DNA from: Craterostigma plantagineum
Taxonomy: Eukaryota > Streptophyta > Magnoliopsida > Lamiales > Linderniaceae
DNA length: 64,000 nucleotides
Assembly: GCA_027422505.1 (NCBI GenBank)
Contig: JAPQWV010001583.1
Span: 1-64,000, forward strand
Direction: 5' to 3'
The translations under genes were made by a program, and so were the position numbers. The notes under the pieces were generated by a model, which did not search any database, was not told the origin of the DNA, and saw only the letters and a list, made by a program, of their open reading frames with translations. This document shows, piece by piece, positions 22,760-33,921 of the stretch (positions are counted from its first letter, which is position 1; each line of letters starts with the position of its first letter).

Positions 22760-25700
22760 CAATTTATCTTACCAACTGGGCGGCGAAGAAAGCAGTGACG
22801 AGCAATAGACCGGGGCGTTCAACAAACGACCAGCTCCTCGACCTCGTGACGAAGATGAGCGCCTGGCTAATGATGCTCACTTGAAGGTAGAGAGCGGCAG
22901 TTAGCTCGTCAGGGCTGTTTCTGATTGATTTTAGGTTGAAGTTCTCCTGCATACGAAAAAGAAATTAGCGTTTCGTTACGGCGACGAAGAAAAAAATGCG
23001 TTTTTTTTTTCTTTTTTTTTTCTCACGGTGAAGAAGTCGGTGTCGGCGGCCAAGAAGAAGAAGATGACGGTCATGATGGCCATGTAGGTCCCGAGAACGA
23101 CGCCAGTGGCGAAAATCTCTTTAAGCTTCCACGAGTCGGGCACTGGCGAGGGCTTCACTCGGTCCTTTGAGATGGTCATGATTGTCCCGTCGTTTAGTAT
23201 GGCGATGATCAACACCATGAAGGGCGAAAAGTCGAACCTCCAAATTAGGGCGATGAGCATGAACCCCATCACTATACGAATGGTGATGGAGACGGCGTAT
23301 ATGGTGTAGTTCTTCATCCTCTGGAAGATGGCTCGACTCGTCAGCACCGCGCTTATGATCACGCTGAGCCCCGGCTCGGTCAGGACTATGTCGGAGGCGC
23401 TCCGAGCGGCGTCGGTCGCGTCCGCCACGGCTATGCCTATGTCGGCCTTCTTCAGGGCGGGCGCATCGTTGACTCCGTCGCCCGTCATTCCACATATGTG
23501 CTTCCTCTCCTGGAGCTTCTTTACGATCTCATACTTGTGCTCTGAGGCGCAAGAAAGTGTAAGAAAATTTGTTATAAGCGCTTTCGCTGTATACGTGCAT
23601 TTATGATCATTTGACAGCAGTTGTAAAATTCCTAAGCGCTAGTCGACCTAGGGGTGTTCATTCGGTAATAACCGAACCGAAGTTTCGATAACCGAAAATT
23701 TTGGTTATCAAAAACTTAAACCGAAAACCGAACCGAAGCTAATCGGTTCGGTTCGGTAAAAACCGAAATTATTTAGGTTAATTTCAGTTATTTACCGAAA
23801 TATCGAACTAAATAAAGAAAAGAAAATTGTTTTTGTTATTGTATATATATAAACAATTAAAAACCGAAATATTGTATATATATAATTGTATAATTATATT
23901 AAATAATAAGATTTATAAAAAATTATAATGATTTTAAATTCTTTTAGCTATAAGGGTACTTAATAACATAAATATTAAAAAAGTTCATTAAATTAGATAT
24001 ATTTTCCAACTTGAATTCTTCATATTTTTTAAATTTTTATATTTTTTTTATGTTTTTTCTTACATTTTCCTATTTTTTATTATTTTTTTCTTATTTATTT
24101 TTATGTATACGTGTATATATATTATATTATGTATTTCGGTACATCGGTTTTTTTGGTTAACTGAATTACTGAACCGAAATAACCGAAAAACCGCCGTTTA
24201 CATTTTTTAATGCGAATACCGAACCGAACCGAAAAATCGGTATTCAGTTTATACTGAACTTTCAGTATCGGTTCGGTTAGGTTCGGTCGGTTTACCGACT
24301 TTTGAACACCCCTAAGTCGAGCGCCCAACCGGGGCCTAGCACATAGGCGTAAATTGGACTGAGTACTTGCTTTTTTATTTTTATTTTTAATTTAATATGC
24401 TAGTATCAATTATCCATCTAAATAAATAATGACAATCATAACACTCTTTTTCTGTTTTCATAAAAAAATTCCAAAAACAAAAAATCGAACCACTTAGGTC
24501 GAGTTTTACAACAGAGTTTGACAGTACCTGGGAAGACTCCGGCAAACCCGTCGGCCTTCTCTATGAGCTCGTCGACGGGGATCGAGGCGATGGACTCGTC
24601 CTTGCACTGGCCGAGGAGGGAAGAAGAAGGATACATGTTTGTGCCCATCCCGAGCCTTCGGCCGGTTTCCTTGCCAATGGCGAGCTGATCGCCGGTGATC
24701 ATCTTGACGTTTACGCCGAGGTCTAGGGCTTTTCTGATGGTCTCCGCACTGTCGTGCCTTGGCGGGTCGAACAAGGGCAACAAGCCCACGAATTCCCAGG
24801 GTCCGCCTTCGCTTTCCTTTGTCTTCTCGGGGACATCCTAATTGAAAGAGCGACAAGTTTTTCAATACAAATCTTTGGAGGGATATGAGAGAAAAATAAA
24901 ATGAAGGTTTGGGTCGTATGCTAGAGAAGTAAAGAAGAACCTGTCTGGCAACGGCGAGGGAACGAAGACCACGGTTAGCATAGTTGTCGATGATCGCGTG
25001 AGCCCTCTTCCTTTCTTCCCCTTTGAGGTTGCAGAGGTCGATTATCTGTTACAATAAAATATTTCAGCATTGTAGCAAAAATTCTACGACAATGAACGTT
25101 GATTTCGCACCGTCTCATATAGCGTATGTATATTAAAAATGCTTACTTGCTCAGGCGCGCCCTTGCTGCTTCTGTGCCAGTTTCCGTCGGAGTCGATGTA
25201 AGTGTTGGCAGTGCGCTTATCCACCGGGTTGAATGGCAAGAAATGCACCTCTTTGATGCCGGCTCTCGCCTAAGCAAATAAGAAAAAAAATGCATAAAAT
25301 GATCTTATTCTTTTTTCTATCGAAAAAATATTGATTATTTACCTCCTTGGGATCGCCGAGCATGTTGACGATGCAAGCATCGATTGCGTCTTGGTTCTCG
25401 ACCCTTGAAGCCCTAGCGCCATGCAAGAGTACCGCATCTCCATCCATGTTCTTGGGGAACACCTCAATTAGGGTTTTGTCAACTGTGAGCTTGTTCAGGG
25501 TTAAGGTTCCCGTCTTGTCACTGCATAGCACGTCCATCCCGGCCATCTCTTCTATGGCAGTCATCCTCTTTGTGATGGCTCCCTGCTGAGACAGGCGATG
25601 GGACCCGATGGCCATGGTGACAGACAACACGGTGGGCATGGCAATGGGGATGCCTCCGATCAACAGTACGAGAAGGTTGTCGATTCCTTCTCTGTACCTC

Positions 25701-26642
25701 CTGTGTTGGATCGGGTACATCACGATGATCTCGATCAGCATCCCCACGGCAATAGAGCAGATGCAGAAGTTTCCGATCGCCGTCAACACCTGTGAGAGGT
25801 AAAAAAGAAGATTAATAAACAATGACATTAAAAATCATATTGCCTTTAACATGGCAGCAGAGCTCAGGTCAATACGTCAGTCGTGAGTATGAACCCTCAC
25901 CACCCATTAGAAGTAGAAATTTTACTTCTAAGACTAGATAAGAGATAAATCAGCCTACACGTCAGGGGACATGTACAATCTTAAGCTTTTAGGTGAAGTG
26001 ATCATTTAGAAAAAAACCCTAGCCAGACTGTTAGGGTAACATTACCAGTTGAAAGTGTCCGACGTTGTTGGTGCTGTCGACGAGATGTGCCGCCTTTCCA
26101 AAGAAGGTGTGGACCCCAGTGGCGATGACGACGGCCTCGAGCTCGCCCTGCTTGCAAGTCGAGCCGGAGAAGACCTCGTCTCCGGGGTATTTCGTCACAG
26201 GGAGCGACTCTCCGGTGAGGGCCGACTGGTCGATCTTTAAGGGGTCTCCTTCCAAGAGACGGGCGTCGGCCGGGATGATGTCTCCCAACTTCACGCTGAT
26301 CAAATCGCCAGGCACCAAAATCGAGGCGTCTTGCTCCGACCACTTACCGTCCCTCAAAACCTACAACAACGTCATGCGAATCGATCACATCACATCATCA
26401 CAATTACATATATATATATATATATATATACAAATATCGAAAATTTTTCAATCCCATTGACTGCTTAGTATATACGTAGATACCTTGGTTTTGGGGGCGA
26501 GGCCGGCCATGAGGGCGGCGGCGGCGTTTCCTGCATTGTTCTCTTCGATGAAACTGATGGTCGAGTTGATGATCAATAGCACCACAATACCGACAAAGTC
26601 TTGCCAATCCGGCGGTTTGCCCTAAAATTTGATTCATTCGAT

Positions 26643-26692
<50 letters not shown>

Positions 26693-27066
26693 TTACGTAC
26701 CCCTCCATTGGCCAAGACAATGGCCATGATAGCAGCGGATTCCATGACCCATGAGAGGGGATTCCACATAAACCCTAAGAACTTGAGGAATTTGCTCTCC
26801 TTCTTCTCCTCGAGCTTGTTGTACCCGAATATCTCGAGCCTCTTGGCTCCTTCTTCCGACGAAAGACCATCTCTCGAGCACTTCAACTGCGTGAACACCT
26901 CTTCGATGGGGATATTTTCCTGTTCATGATTTGAATCAATTATACATCAATAACATGAATTTATTATATGTGAGCGATTCACTGCATGCATCAGAAAGAG
27001 AGAAAGAATTCTTACAAGGTCGACGGTTTCGTTCTTGATCTGTTCCAAGGATAGATCTGAAGCCAT
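22143..27066 (-). CDS. Plasma-membrane H+-ATPase (P3A-type, AHA family)
   Basis: Twelve exons on the minus strand: 27066-27016, 26919-26701, 26621-26484, 26360-26046, 25789-25343, 25269-25147, 25045-24941, 24837-24528, 23541-23027, 22946-22773, 22677-22495 and 22421-22143. All introns are GT-AG, the frame closes exactly, and the product is 952 residues, the usual family size. It is the ATP-driven proton pump of the plant plasma membrane that sets membrane potential and energises transport. Visible motifs are TGES (about 185-188), CSDKTGT with the phosphorylated Asp332, KGAPEQ (426-431, nucleotide binding) and TGDGVND (589-595). The membrane segment LNDGTIM carries the proton-binding Asp. The C-terminal autoinhibitory region ends HYTV, whose penultimate Thr951 is, in this family, phosphorylated to bind 14-3-3 proteins. 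No stops or frame breaks were seen. Several introns carry repeats or transposons (separate entries). The AHA isoform number cannot be told from this alone. Confidence 0.95.
22702..22759. repeat. (GA)n microsatellite in an H+-ATPase intron
   Basis: About 28 AG dinucleotides run without interruption in the intron between exons 11 and 10. On the coding strand this is a CT tract upstream of the acceptor region. It is likely variable in length between individuals. Confidence 0.95.
23649..24314. mobile_element. Non-autonomous hAT element (666 bp) in H+-ATPase intron 8
   Basis: Terminal inverted repeats TAGGGGTGTTCA are identical at both ends. They are flanked by AGTCGACC (23641-23648) and AGTCGAGC (24315-24322), an 8-bp duplication with one mismatch. 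The subterminal regions are packed with ACCGAA/TTCGGT words, and the centre is very AT-rich. No transposase is present. It sits inside the intron between exons 8 and 9 (23542-24527) and leaves both splice sites intact. Repeats of this TAGGGGTGTTCA type are common in plant genomes. Confidence 0.88.
25848..26010 (+). mobile_element. SINE-like fragment in H+-ATPase intron 4
   Basis: The stretch ATGGCAGCAGAGCTCAGGT followed by GTGAGTATGAACCCTCACC resembles the Pol III A and B boxes of tRNA-derived plant repeats. There is about 30 bases between them. It then runs into TTAAGCTTTTAGGTGAAGTG, a phrase typical of such repeats. No flanking duplication was identified. It lies in the 256-bp intron between exons 5 and 4, antisense to the gene. 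Confidence 0.4.
26407..26430. repeat. (TA)n microsatellite in an H+-ATPase intron
   Basis: About a dozen TA dinucleotides lie in the short intron between exons 4 and 3 of the H+-ATPase gene. Confidence 0.9.
26647..26689. repeat. (GA)n microsatellite in H+-ATPase intron 2
   Basis: About 21 GA dinucleotides lie immediately downstream of the exon 2 donor site. Like the tract at 22702, it is CT-rich on the coding strand. Confidence 0.95.
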
Positions 27067-27436
27067 GATGGCAGCGAATCAAAGGAAGAAAGATTGAGAA
27101 AGACAAAAGCACAAAACAATGTATCTCTCCCTAATCTCCCTTCCCTAAGCAGTTTTTTAATTGATCTTCTCTCAGAATCAAATATACTGAATGTGTTTTC
27201 CACAGCTTATTACAGCAGAATGAAAGAACGAGTTGATGCCTCATTTATTTAGAGACATTGCGTCGTACATTCCTACCTTATCGGACCATCAAAGAGTTTC
27301 TTTACTATTCTATGTATCGAACTGCTGATTAGCTTGAAACGTGGGCTGCCATTAGAATCCTTCTATGGTCCTCAAGAAATTAGGTTTAAAAATCGCACCT
27401 TTTAATAGTAAAGTTCCACGCTTTTAATTAAGTTGT

Positions 27437-28247
27437 GGGAGAAAACCATTTTGGCCCCCGATGTTTACCCTATGGGCGTTTTGGTCCCCGATGTTTTCAC
27501 TTGCCACATTTAGTCCCTCATGTTTCTTAATTTGAACCAAATTGATCCATCTGTTAAATCCACGTCAATTTGGACGGAATAGGTCAGCATTAGCGACGGA
27601 GATGCCGTCGCAAAATTAGCGACGGAATTTCCATCGCTAAAGGAAAAAAGTTAAAAAAATGATAAATTAAATATTAAAAAATGAGGAAAATTTTCAAAAA
27701 AAGGAAAAAAAAATCAAAAATAGAGTAAAAAATTCAAAAAAAGAGAGTATTACTAATAATTTGAATAAAATAATAATAAAAATAAATAACTTGTAAAATT
27801 ATTTAAAAATCGAGAATATTTAATTTTAATAAATAAATATATTTTTATTTTTTACTTTTTTAAATCATAAATTTATATTTATCATTTTTAAAATTTAGTT
27901 TGTTATTTTATTTTTATTATTATTTATTTTTTATTTAATTTATTAGTAATATTCTCTTTTTTTGAATTTGTTTCTCTATATTTGAATTTTTTTCCTATTG
28001 TTTTGGAATTTTTCCTCATTTTTTATGTTTAATTTATCATTTTTTTAATTTTTTTCCTTTAGCGACGGAAATTCCGTCGCAAATTCCGTCGCTAAATTTT
28101 GCGACGGCATTTCCGTCGCTAATGCTGACCTATTCCGTCCAAATTGACGTGGATTTAACAGATGGATCAATTTGGTTCAAATTAAGAAACATGAGGGACT
28201 AAATGTGGCAAGTGAAAACATCGGGGACCAAAAATGATTTTCTTCCC
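27437..28247. mobile_element. Foldback element with long inverted arms (811 bp)
   Basis: The left arm (about 27437-27650) and right arm (about 28040-28247) are near-perfect reverse complements over more than 200 bp. Shared phrases include GGTCCCCGATGTTTTCACTT, CACATTTAGTCCCTCATG and TAGCGACGGAA. The spacer of about 390 bp is AT-rich and non-coding. The outer ends read GGGAGAAAACCATTTTGG and, reversed, GGGAAGAAAATCATTTTTGG. A target duplication was not found, so the superfamily is uncertain; MULE-type foldbacks look like this. It lies between the divergent-side flank of the H+-ATPase gene and the chitinase gene's 3' end. Confidence 0.75.
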
Positions 28248-28449
28248 TTTTTGATTCTAGGGACCGAAACTCTTCAATAGTAAAGTTTAATATTCAAACA
28301 TATTTCTCTTCTAGCAAGATACAAAACAATAAATAAATTCAACATGTACACATATATCCACACGCAGTCACACCCAAATACGCGCACATACGCGCACATT
28401 CTCTCTGACAACAATGGCCTCCCTCGAAATCATCACAATAATATATGCA

Positions 28450-28487
28450 TCGTCTTCTTCTTCTTCTTCTTCTTCTTCTTCTTCTTC
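28450..28487. repeat. (CTT)n microsatellite at the chitinase 3' end
   Basis: About 12 TTC/CTT triplets overlap the chitinase stop codon (28486-28488) and extend into its 3' UTR, where they read as GAA on the coding strand. Confidence 0.9.
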
Positions 28488-29671
28488 AGTTGGCGCTGTC
28501 CCAAGCCGTCGACGCTGCAAAAGAAATGAAGTCAATGATCGATTGCATATATATCATAAAAATCAAATCTTTTTAATAAGCAAAACCTGCTCTAGCAAGC
28601 TCCCAATTGCTATCATCCCCAATTGCCCAGAAGAAATACCCGCCGAGCCCCTCACTCTTCGCATACCTCACCTTCTCAGAAATCGAATCCACGTCGTCGT
28701 ACCCAATCCAATTCGTCCCGGCGTAAGAATACGCCGAAACCGTCGAATTATCGTAAACAACGGTCGCATTATTCCCAGTGTTAAACCCTAAAACGTCCGA
28801 ATAAACCAAAACCCCACCGCCGGGCCCCGCCCCACTTGCAGGAGCTCCGATCCCATTCTGAGTCGGATCCTCCAGGACCCAAGTCCGCCCATAGGCGGGC
28901 AGACCCATGACTATCTTCGCGGGTCGAACTCCGTTTGCCTTCCAAGAAGAAATTCCGTAGCTAGTGCTCAAATTGCTCGTCTTGTCGTAAAGCAAGGCGT
29001 GGGCCCCGGTCTTTGTTGGCTCCCACGACCCATGGTAGTCGAAGCACATCGGGCTCACGAAGTCCACGAATCGGTCCATGGCCCGGCCCGGATACGTGCT
29101 CGGGTCGGGCTTGGCCAGCCCGGCGGCGTAGTACACCGCGGACGACAGCAGAAGCTTAGGGTTTATGGGGTCAGTGTTGATGGCCCTTCGCCACTCTCCG
29201 TATAAGAGGGCTAAGTTCGACATGTCGCTAGGGTTTGGGGGAACTCCCAGTCGAGGTCGAGCCCGTCGAAGCCGTACGTTCGGGCCGCCGACACGGACGA
29301 GTTGATAAAGCGGGCCCGGTCAGTCGGGCTTCGGGCCATGGCGGAGAAGGTCTCCGGAGATGCGCCGGCGCCGCCTACGGAGAGGATGGATTTCGCCGGA
29401 GGGGCGGCGGAGCGGAGCTTCGAGGTGAAGGTCCGCATCCACTGGTCGTCGTTCTGGTCGACGATTATTTCGAAGGTGTTGGGGTCGATTAGGACGAAGG
29501 CGTAGAATACGTGCGTGAAGTATTCGGTGGGGATTTTCGCCGGAGGGAGGCCGGCGGCCACCCATGACGGCCAGTAAGCGCCTTTTACGCCGGCGGCGGC
29601 GCCGCCGCGGGGCGGCAGTAGGGAGGAGGCGATGAAGAGGAGGGCGGCGAGCTTGTAAAGAGAGTGGTCAT
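28486..29671 (-). pseudogene. Class V chitinase (GH18), two single-base frame breaks
   Basis: The minus-strand gene has exon 1 (29671-28587), a 72-bp GT-AG intron and a 29-bp exon 2 (28514-28486). It encodes a secreted GH18 chitinase that would cleave chitin outside the cell. A signal peptide (KLAALLFIASSLL) is followed by the mature start GVKGAYWPSW. The catalytic DGLDLDWEFP is intact, with the acid Glu in place, and the domain continues to AIGDDSNWELARA. The frame breaks twice. One base is missing between the ATG at 29671 and the signal peptide. Another is missing in the C-run at 29237-29241, right after the catalytic motif. Allowing one base at each place gives a frame of exactly 372 codons, normal for the family. 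Either this is a young pseudogene or both gaps are sequence errors. Everything else, including splice sites and TATA box, looks functional. Confidence 0.85.
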
Positions 29672-29730
29672 GGATAATATTGAATTTTGGGATATGAGAT
29701 GGTGCTTTATTTTTTAAAAAAAAAGGTATG

Positions 29731-29740
29731 TATTTATAGA
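29731..29740 (-). promoter_or_regulatory. TATA box of the chitinase gene
   Basis: TCTATAAATA on the minus strand lies about 60 bp upstream of the ATG at 29671. This spacing supports that ATG as the true start and so supports the frame break in the signal peptide. Confidence 0.6.
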
Positions 29741-29741
29741 T

Positions 29742-30390
29742 GGAAAGGTTTATGATGACAACGTAAGAGTTTGGTTATATTTGATTCCATATGAAGTTGG
29801 ACATCAACGGCTATAGAAATCTAATTTGGACAGGTTCGTGTAAATGAGATCTCTCTATTGTGTGCAAGTGTGGAACAATACGAGGCCATCGTGTTTGTGT
29901 AAGATAAGACATGGTTTGCTTCAAACTTTTGAACATTGATATGGAACTAGGAAATCGGTGGCGAAATGGTGAACCATATAAATATTATCGTAGCTTTATC
30001 TTATGGTTAATTTTTCTTATCTAATTTATCATGATTTATTATTTTTTTACCCTTAATATTTTAATTTATTATAAGTTTATTCTTAAATAATTTATTTTTA
30101 AATAACTTATTTACAAATATAAAATATTCAAAATATAATAAGTTTATATATTTGCACACACATTACATTGTGCTACACATACTACAAGTTATTGTCAACG
30201 TTTTGTTATATATATCTACTCTTTTATCAAGCCTCCGGGCTTGTAAACTGTCAAATTTTAGTCTGTCACTTTAAATTAATTAAAAATAATAATACTAAAA
30301 TTAAAAAAATACCCACAACACTATTTTTTATTGTATACTCCATTTTACCCATCTATTTTTAGTATACATTTATCTATTGTGAAAGAAAAT
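29742..30390. other. Upstream flank of the chitinase gene, AT-rich
   Basis: No gene or repeat edge was recognised in these 650 bp. They presumably contain the chitinase promoter. Confidence 0.5.
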
Positions 30391-30590
30391 TACTATTGTT
30401 TGATTGTGTTCGCTTGTGTTCGCGTGTGTTACTTGTGTGTGCCTTGCGTGTGTGTGTAGGGGTGTTTGGTTTTGCCGTGTTTGCGTGTGGTCCGATAGGC
30501 TGTTACCGGTGTTGTGGCGTTAGGTTTCCTCTCGTCCTTGTCATGTACCCTCTTTCTCGTTTTTGTTGGAACATTTCGCCCAAAAAAAAT
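30390..30590 (+). mobile_element. Possible 5'-truncated LINE tail
   Basis: A GT-rich stretch, compositionally unlike its AT-rich flanks, ends in CGCCCAAAAAAAATTACT. This resembles the 3' end of the LINE at 45300 (GGACAAAAAAAATAAC). No coding remnant is visible, so the assignment rests on base composition and the A-tail only. Confidence 0.3.
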
Positions 30591-30595
30591 TACTA

Positions 30596-30800
30596 CTCCC
30601 TCCGTCCCAACAACTTTATCACATAAGTTGTTGGACACACAAATTAGGTGGCATTATTATAATAATATAGTACAATGAAAAGGTAAAAAATTGTATATTT
30701 TAACACGTCTTCTAAGAATATTTAATATTATTATATTGATTATTTGTGATAGTTTTTTGCTAAATAAGGAAAGGTGATAAAATTATTGGGACGTACGAAA
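30596..30800. mobile_element. Stowaway-type MITE, degenerate copy
   Basis: It begins CTCCCTCCGTCCCAACAACT after a TA dinucleotide (30594-30595). Its interior matches, in reverse orientation, the copy at 56145-56384 (ATCACATAAGTTG, TTGGACACACAAATTA, AGACGTGTT-type words). The right end, TTGGGACGTACGAAA, has decayed from the expected TGGGACGGAGGGAG. Stowaway elements are Tc1/mariner-derived and duplicate TA. Confidence 0.7.
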
Positions 30801-31074
30801 TTGAAAAGTGTGTGTTATCGCCCAATGTACTTAACAGTATAAACGAGCCCATGTAAGCCCATCTTCGAAATGGGCTCTTGTTAGCTTTCACTCGGTTTGG
30901 TAGAAGAGAGACAAAGAATAGAAGGTAACACTCAATTTAAACTTTGGATTCAATAAAACCGTTTATTAATAGTCAAAATCTCAAGGACTTTTGGGATATG
31001 TCACATAATCAAAATTTTCCCGACAACTAAACAACTAGATTTAGTCTGTCACACATTAATATGTCGTATTTATA

Positions 31075-31270
31075 GATTATGTGGTTGGCGTAGTTGGTAA
31101 GATTGAGTGCGATGAAAATGTTCTAGAAAGATGTACTCATGAAGGCTATTATGCTTCATCCTTGATTAAGGTTTGTTTTGCTTGAGCCATTTGTTTTTAT
31201 GATATTGTATAAACCTGTTGTAATTTTGGTTTTGTAATTTTGGTTTTGCTATCAAATAGAAAAAAGAAAA
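31075..31270 (+). mobile_element. Possible tRNA-derived SINE
   Basis: TGGCGTAGTTGG (31086-31097) matches the Pol III A-box consensus. The segment ends with the TTGTAATTTTGGTTTTG type of repeats and an A-rich tail (31258-31272), as plant SINEs do. A convincing B box and flanking duplications were not found. Confidence 0.3.
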
Positions 31271-31588
31271 CCTTGGATTTGGTTGGTACCAGCATTAAAG
31301 TAGTTAGAACCATATTTAAATAATCGCCTAACATCACTTTTCAGAACATAGAAATCGTATGAATATTTTGTAAACATATTCTACAAGATTAATCAATAAA
31401 AATTGTGGAGACATCGGACTTTATAATTAAATTAGGACAAGTTTATTATTTATATTGTGTCAGGAAAACCATTCTTATTGGCAGTTTTCAATGGTCAAGG
31501 AAGTTGTTTAAAGAAAAATTCATTGGATTGTGTCATAAGACGACAAGTTTAGGGAAAGTGGGTGGATACCCAAAGTTATTTCATTTTA

Positions 31589-31798
31589 CTAGTTTTTTTA
31601 CCCGTGCAAATGCACGGTATTAAATGTATATAATTATTACTTAATAATAGAAATATTAAATTATATATTTAGAGTGGATAATTATTGTACGACATGGGAT
31701 AATGGGTAGTTTTATAGTTTATATTTTATTATTATAATTAAGTATATTTGACACGTGTCGCAATGAAAGTACTGCTACATTTCTATTCTTATATAAGA
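31589..31798 (-). mobile_element. Short non-autonomous Helitron (210 bp)
   Basis: On the minus strand it begins A|TCTTATATAAGAATAG. It ends with the perfect hairpin CCGTGCA-TT-TGCACGG, 9 bases and CTAG|T. All four Helitron signs are met: TC start, 3' hairpin, CTRR end, and insertion between A and T. It is non-coding. Confidence 0.8.
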
Positions 31799-32642
31799 TT
31801 AGTATTGGTTTCTTAATGTTTGATATTAATTAATCCAAGTGTGTGAGGTGAGGCCAATCCATAGTGTACGTCATATGTAGTTTAAGGCATTTATATGATT
31901 TTCTTTCAATAGTTGGAATTACAAGTAAATAAATAATTGATTAAATAGGTTAATTATTCATTTCTGATATTAAAAAAGCTTGGTTGACTGCAATTGGTAA
32001 ACCATATAATTATATAGGAAAACTCCATACATATAGAACATGTCTTGCCTTTTCTATATTGTTTTCCGTCTCAATTACATATTCATTCATGGTATAGTAT
32101 ATTCAATCATGCTCTAGTTTAATTTTCCAGATTTTATTCTTCAATCAAATAGTATCTGATGAGAAATATAATCTCATGTAATAAGCCAAAAGCATACAAA
32201 TACATACAAATGGGTACGCATATGTATGTATACATATAATATTATAATGTTAGAATATAATATTCGTGTGGACATTTGATGACGCGTTGATGTTGATGTT
32301 ATGATGTAAACACTTTGGACATGACAGCCTGAAAGGACAGATAGATCTTGAAGGGCAGATTTTGGATTTTAGATTATATAATAAATTCAATAAGAAATTA
32401 ATAATGCCATTCAAACTAGAAAACATTTCCCAGTCCTCTTGACAATCGAAAAAAAAGATCATTTATGTAATTTTCTTTATTCTGTACGTCTCTGATTAAG
32501 TGAATAAAGTGGGGTGTGAGCCTAATCTTATTTACGAAATTACATTTTCATATGGTTTCTGTAAGATCGAAATCAACATAATCTCAAGCGTGTCGTATTT
32601 ATCCATACAAAAATTTAATTAAAAAATTAAATAATGAGATGA
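31799..32642. other. Intergenic AT-rich stretch
   Basis: No gene, repeat edge or RNA was recognised in this 840-bp interval between the Helitron and the MULE at 32652. Confidence 0.5.
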
Positions 32643-32651
32643 ATATTAGTA

Positions 32652-33912
32652 GGGTTAATTCCTTATAAGTCCCTGTCAAAGTTTAAAATTTCTCTTAAAT
32701 ACCACTCGAGTTATTTCTTCCTTATAAATACCTATTTGAAAATTTCTTCCTGTTCAGTACCTAAAAAGGTCTTTTCAGCGTTAAAAAGACGAAAATACCC
32801 CTGTCTCACATATTCCATTGAAGTTGAATAAATAATTTCACATGAATTTACTAACAAAACTTGTTATTATACCAATAAAATTGAAATTATAGCAGAAATT
32901 TGTAGAAATTATACCAAATGTTCCAACATTATACTACGCTATTATAATTCGAATTTATACAATGAAATTGGACATTGTACCAACTGATTATGCTATTATA
33001 CTAGAAATTATGGAAATTGTACCATCTGTTTTAGTAATTAAACCAATAAATAAAGGTATTATAATTTATACCAAAAAAATTAGGCATTATACCAACTGAT
33101 GTTGCTATTATACCAGAAATTGAGGAGATTATACCATCTATTTTCGTTATTATACCATAAAATATTGTTATTTTAATTTTATACAGTGAAATTGAATAAT
33201 ATACCAACTAATATTTTCAATTATACCAGAAATTATGGAAATTATACCATACATCTTCGTTATTATACCATCTATCTCAGTTACTATACCAATAAATAAA
33301 GTTATTTTAATTTTATACAGTAAAATTAGAGATTATACCAACTAATTTTGCTATTATACCATAAATTGAGGAAATTATACTATCTATTTCCGTTATTATA
33401 CCAGTAAATATTGTTATTTTAATTTTTATACAGCGAAATTGAATAATATACCAACTAATTTTGCAATTATACCAGAAATTGTGAAAATTATACCATATAT
33501 TTTTGTTTTTATACCATCTATCTTCGTTATTATACCAATAGATATAGTTATATTTATTTTATACAGCAAATTGGAGATTATACCAACTAATTTTGCTATT
33601 ATACCAGAAACTGAGTAAATTATACCATCTGTTTATTAGGTTCAATTCTGTTGGTATAATAACGATAACAGTTGGTATAATTTCCAATTTAACATTATTT
33701 TGTTGGTATAATTAGAATAACAGTTGGTATAATAATCAAAACAGTTGGTATGATGTACAATTTAAATCAGGAAAGGGTATTTCCGTCCGTTCACTGTTTA
33801 GGGGTATTAAGCACACAACTTTTTGCAGATAGGTACTTCACACGAATAATTTTTCGTAGGGGTACTGAACAGGAAGTTTTAATTAATGACGGGCCTGATA
33901 AGGAATTTACCC
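32652..33912. mobile_element. Non-coding MULE with TATACCA motif array (1261 bp)
   Basis: The termini are GGGTTAATTCCTTATAAGTC and, on the other strand, GGGTAAATTCCTTATCAGGC. The element is flanked by a perfect 9-bp duplication ATATTAGTA (32643-32651 and 33913-33921), so it moved as a Mutator-type element. Inside, at about 32865-33755, TATACCA occurs about 27 times by my reading: 23 in the plus orientation, then four in the minus orientation at the right (from 33651). Spacing is irregular, about 20-45 bases, inside a larger diverged repeat of about 180-190 bp. There is no open frame of interest. Confidence 0.88.
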
Positions 33913-33921
33913 ATATTAGTA

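Noticed and set aside
29229..29245. Intron explaining the chitinase frame change
   Set aside because: No GT-AG pair fits here. One missing base in the C-run restores the family frame directly after the catalytic motif.
32865..33755. CRISPR-like regular array of short repeats
   Set aside because: The word is only 7 bp, spacing is irregular, orientation flips at one end, and the DNA is plant nuclear. It is a motif cluster inside a MULE.
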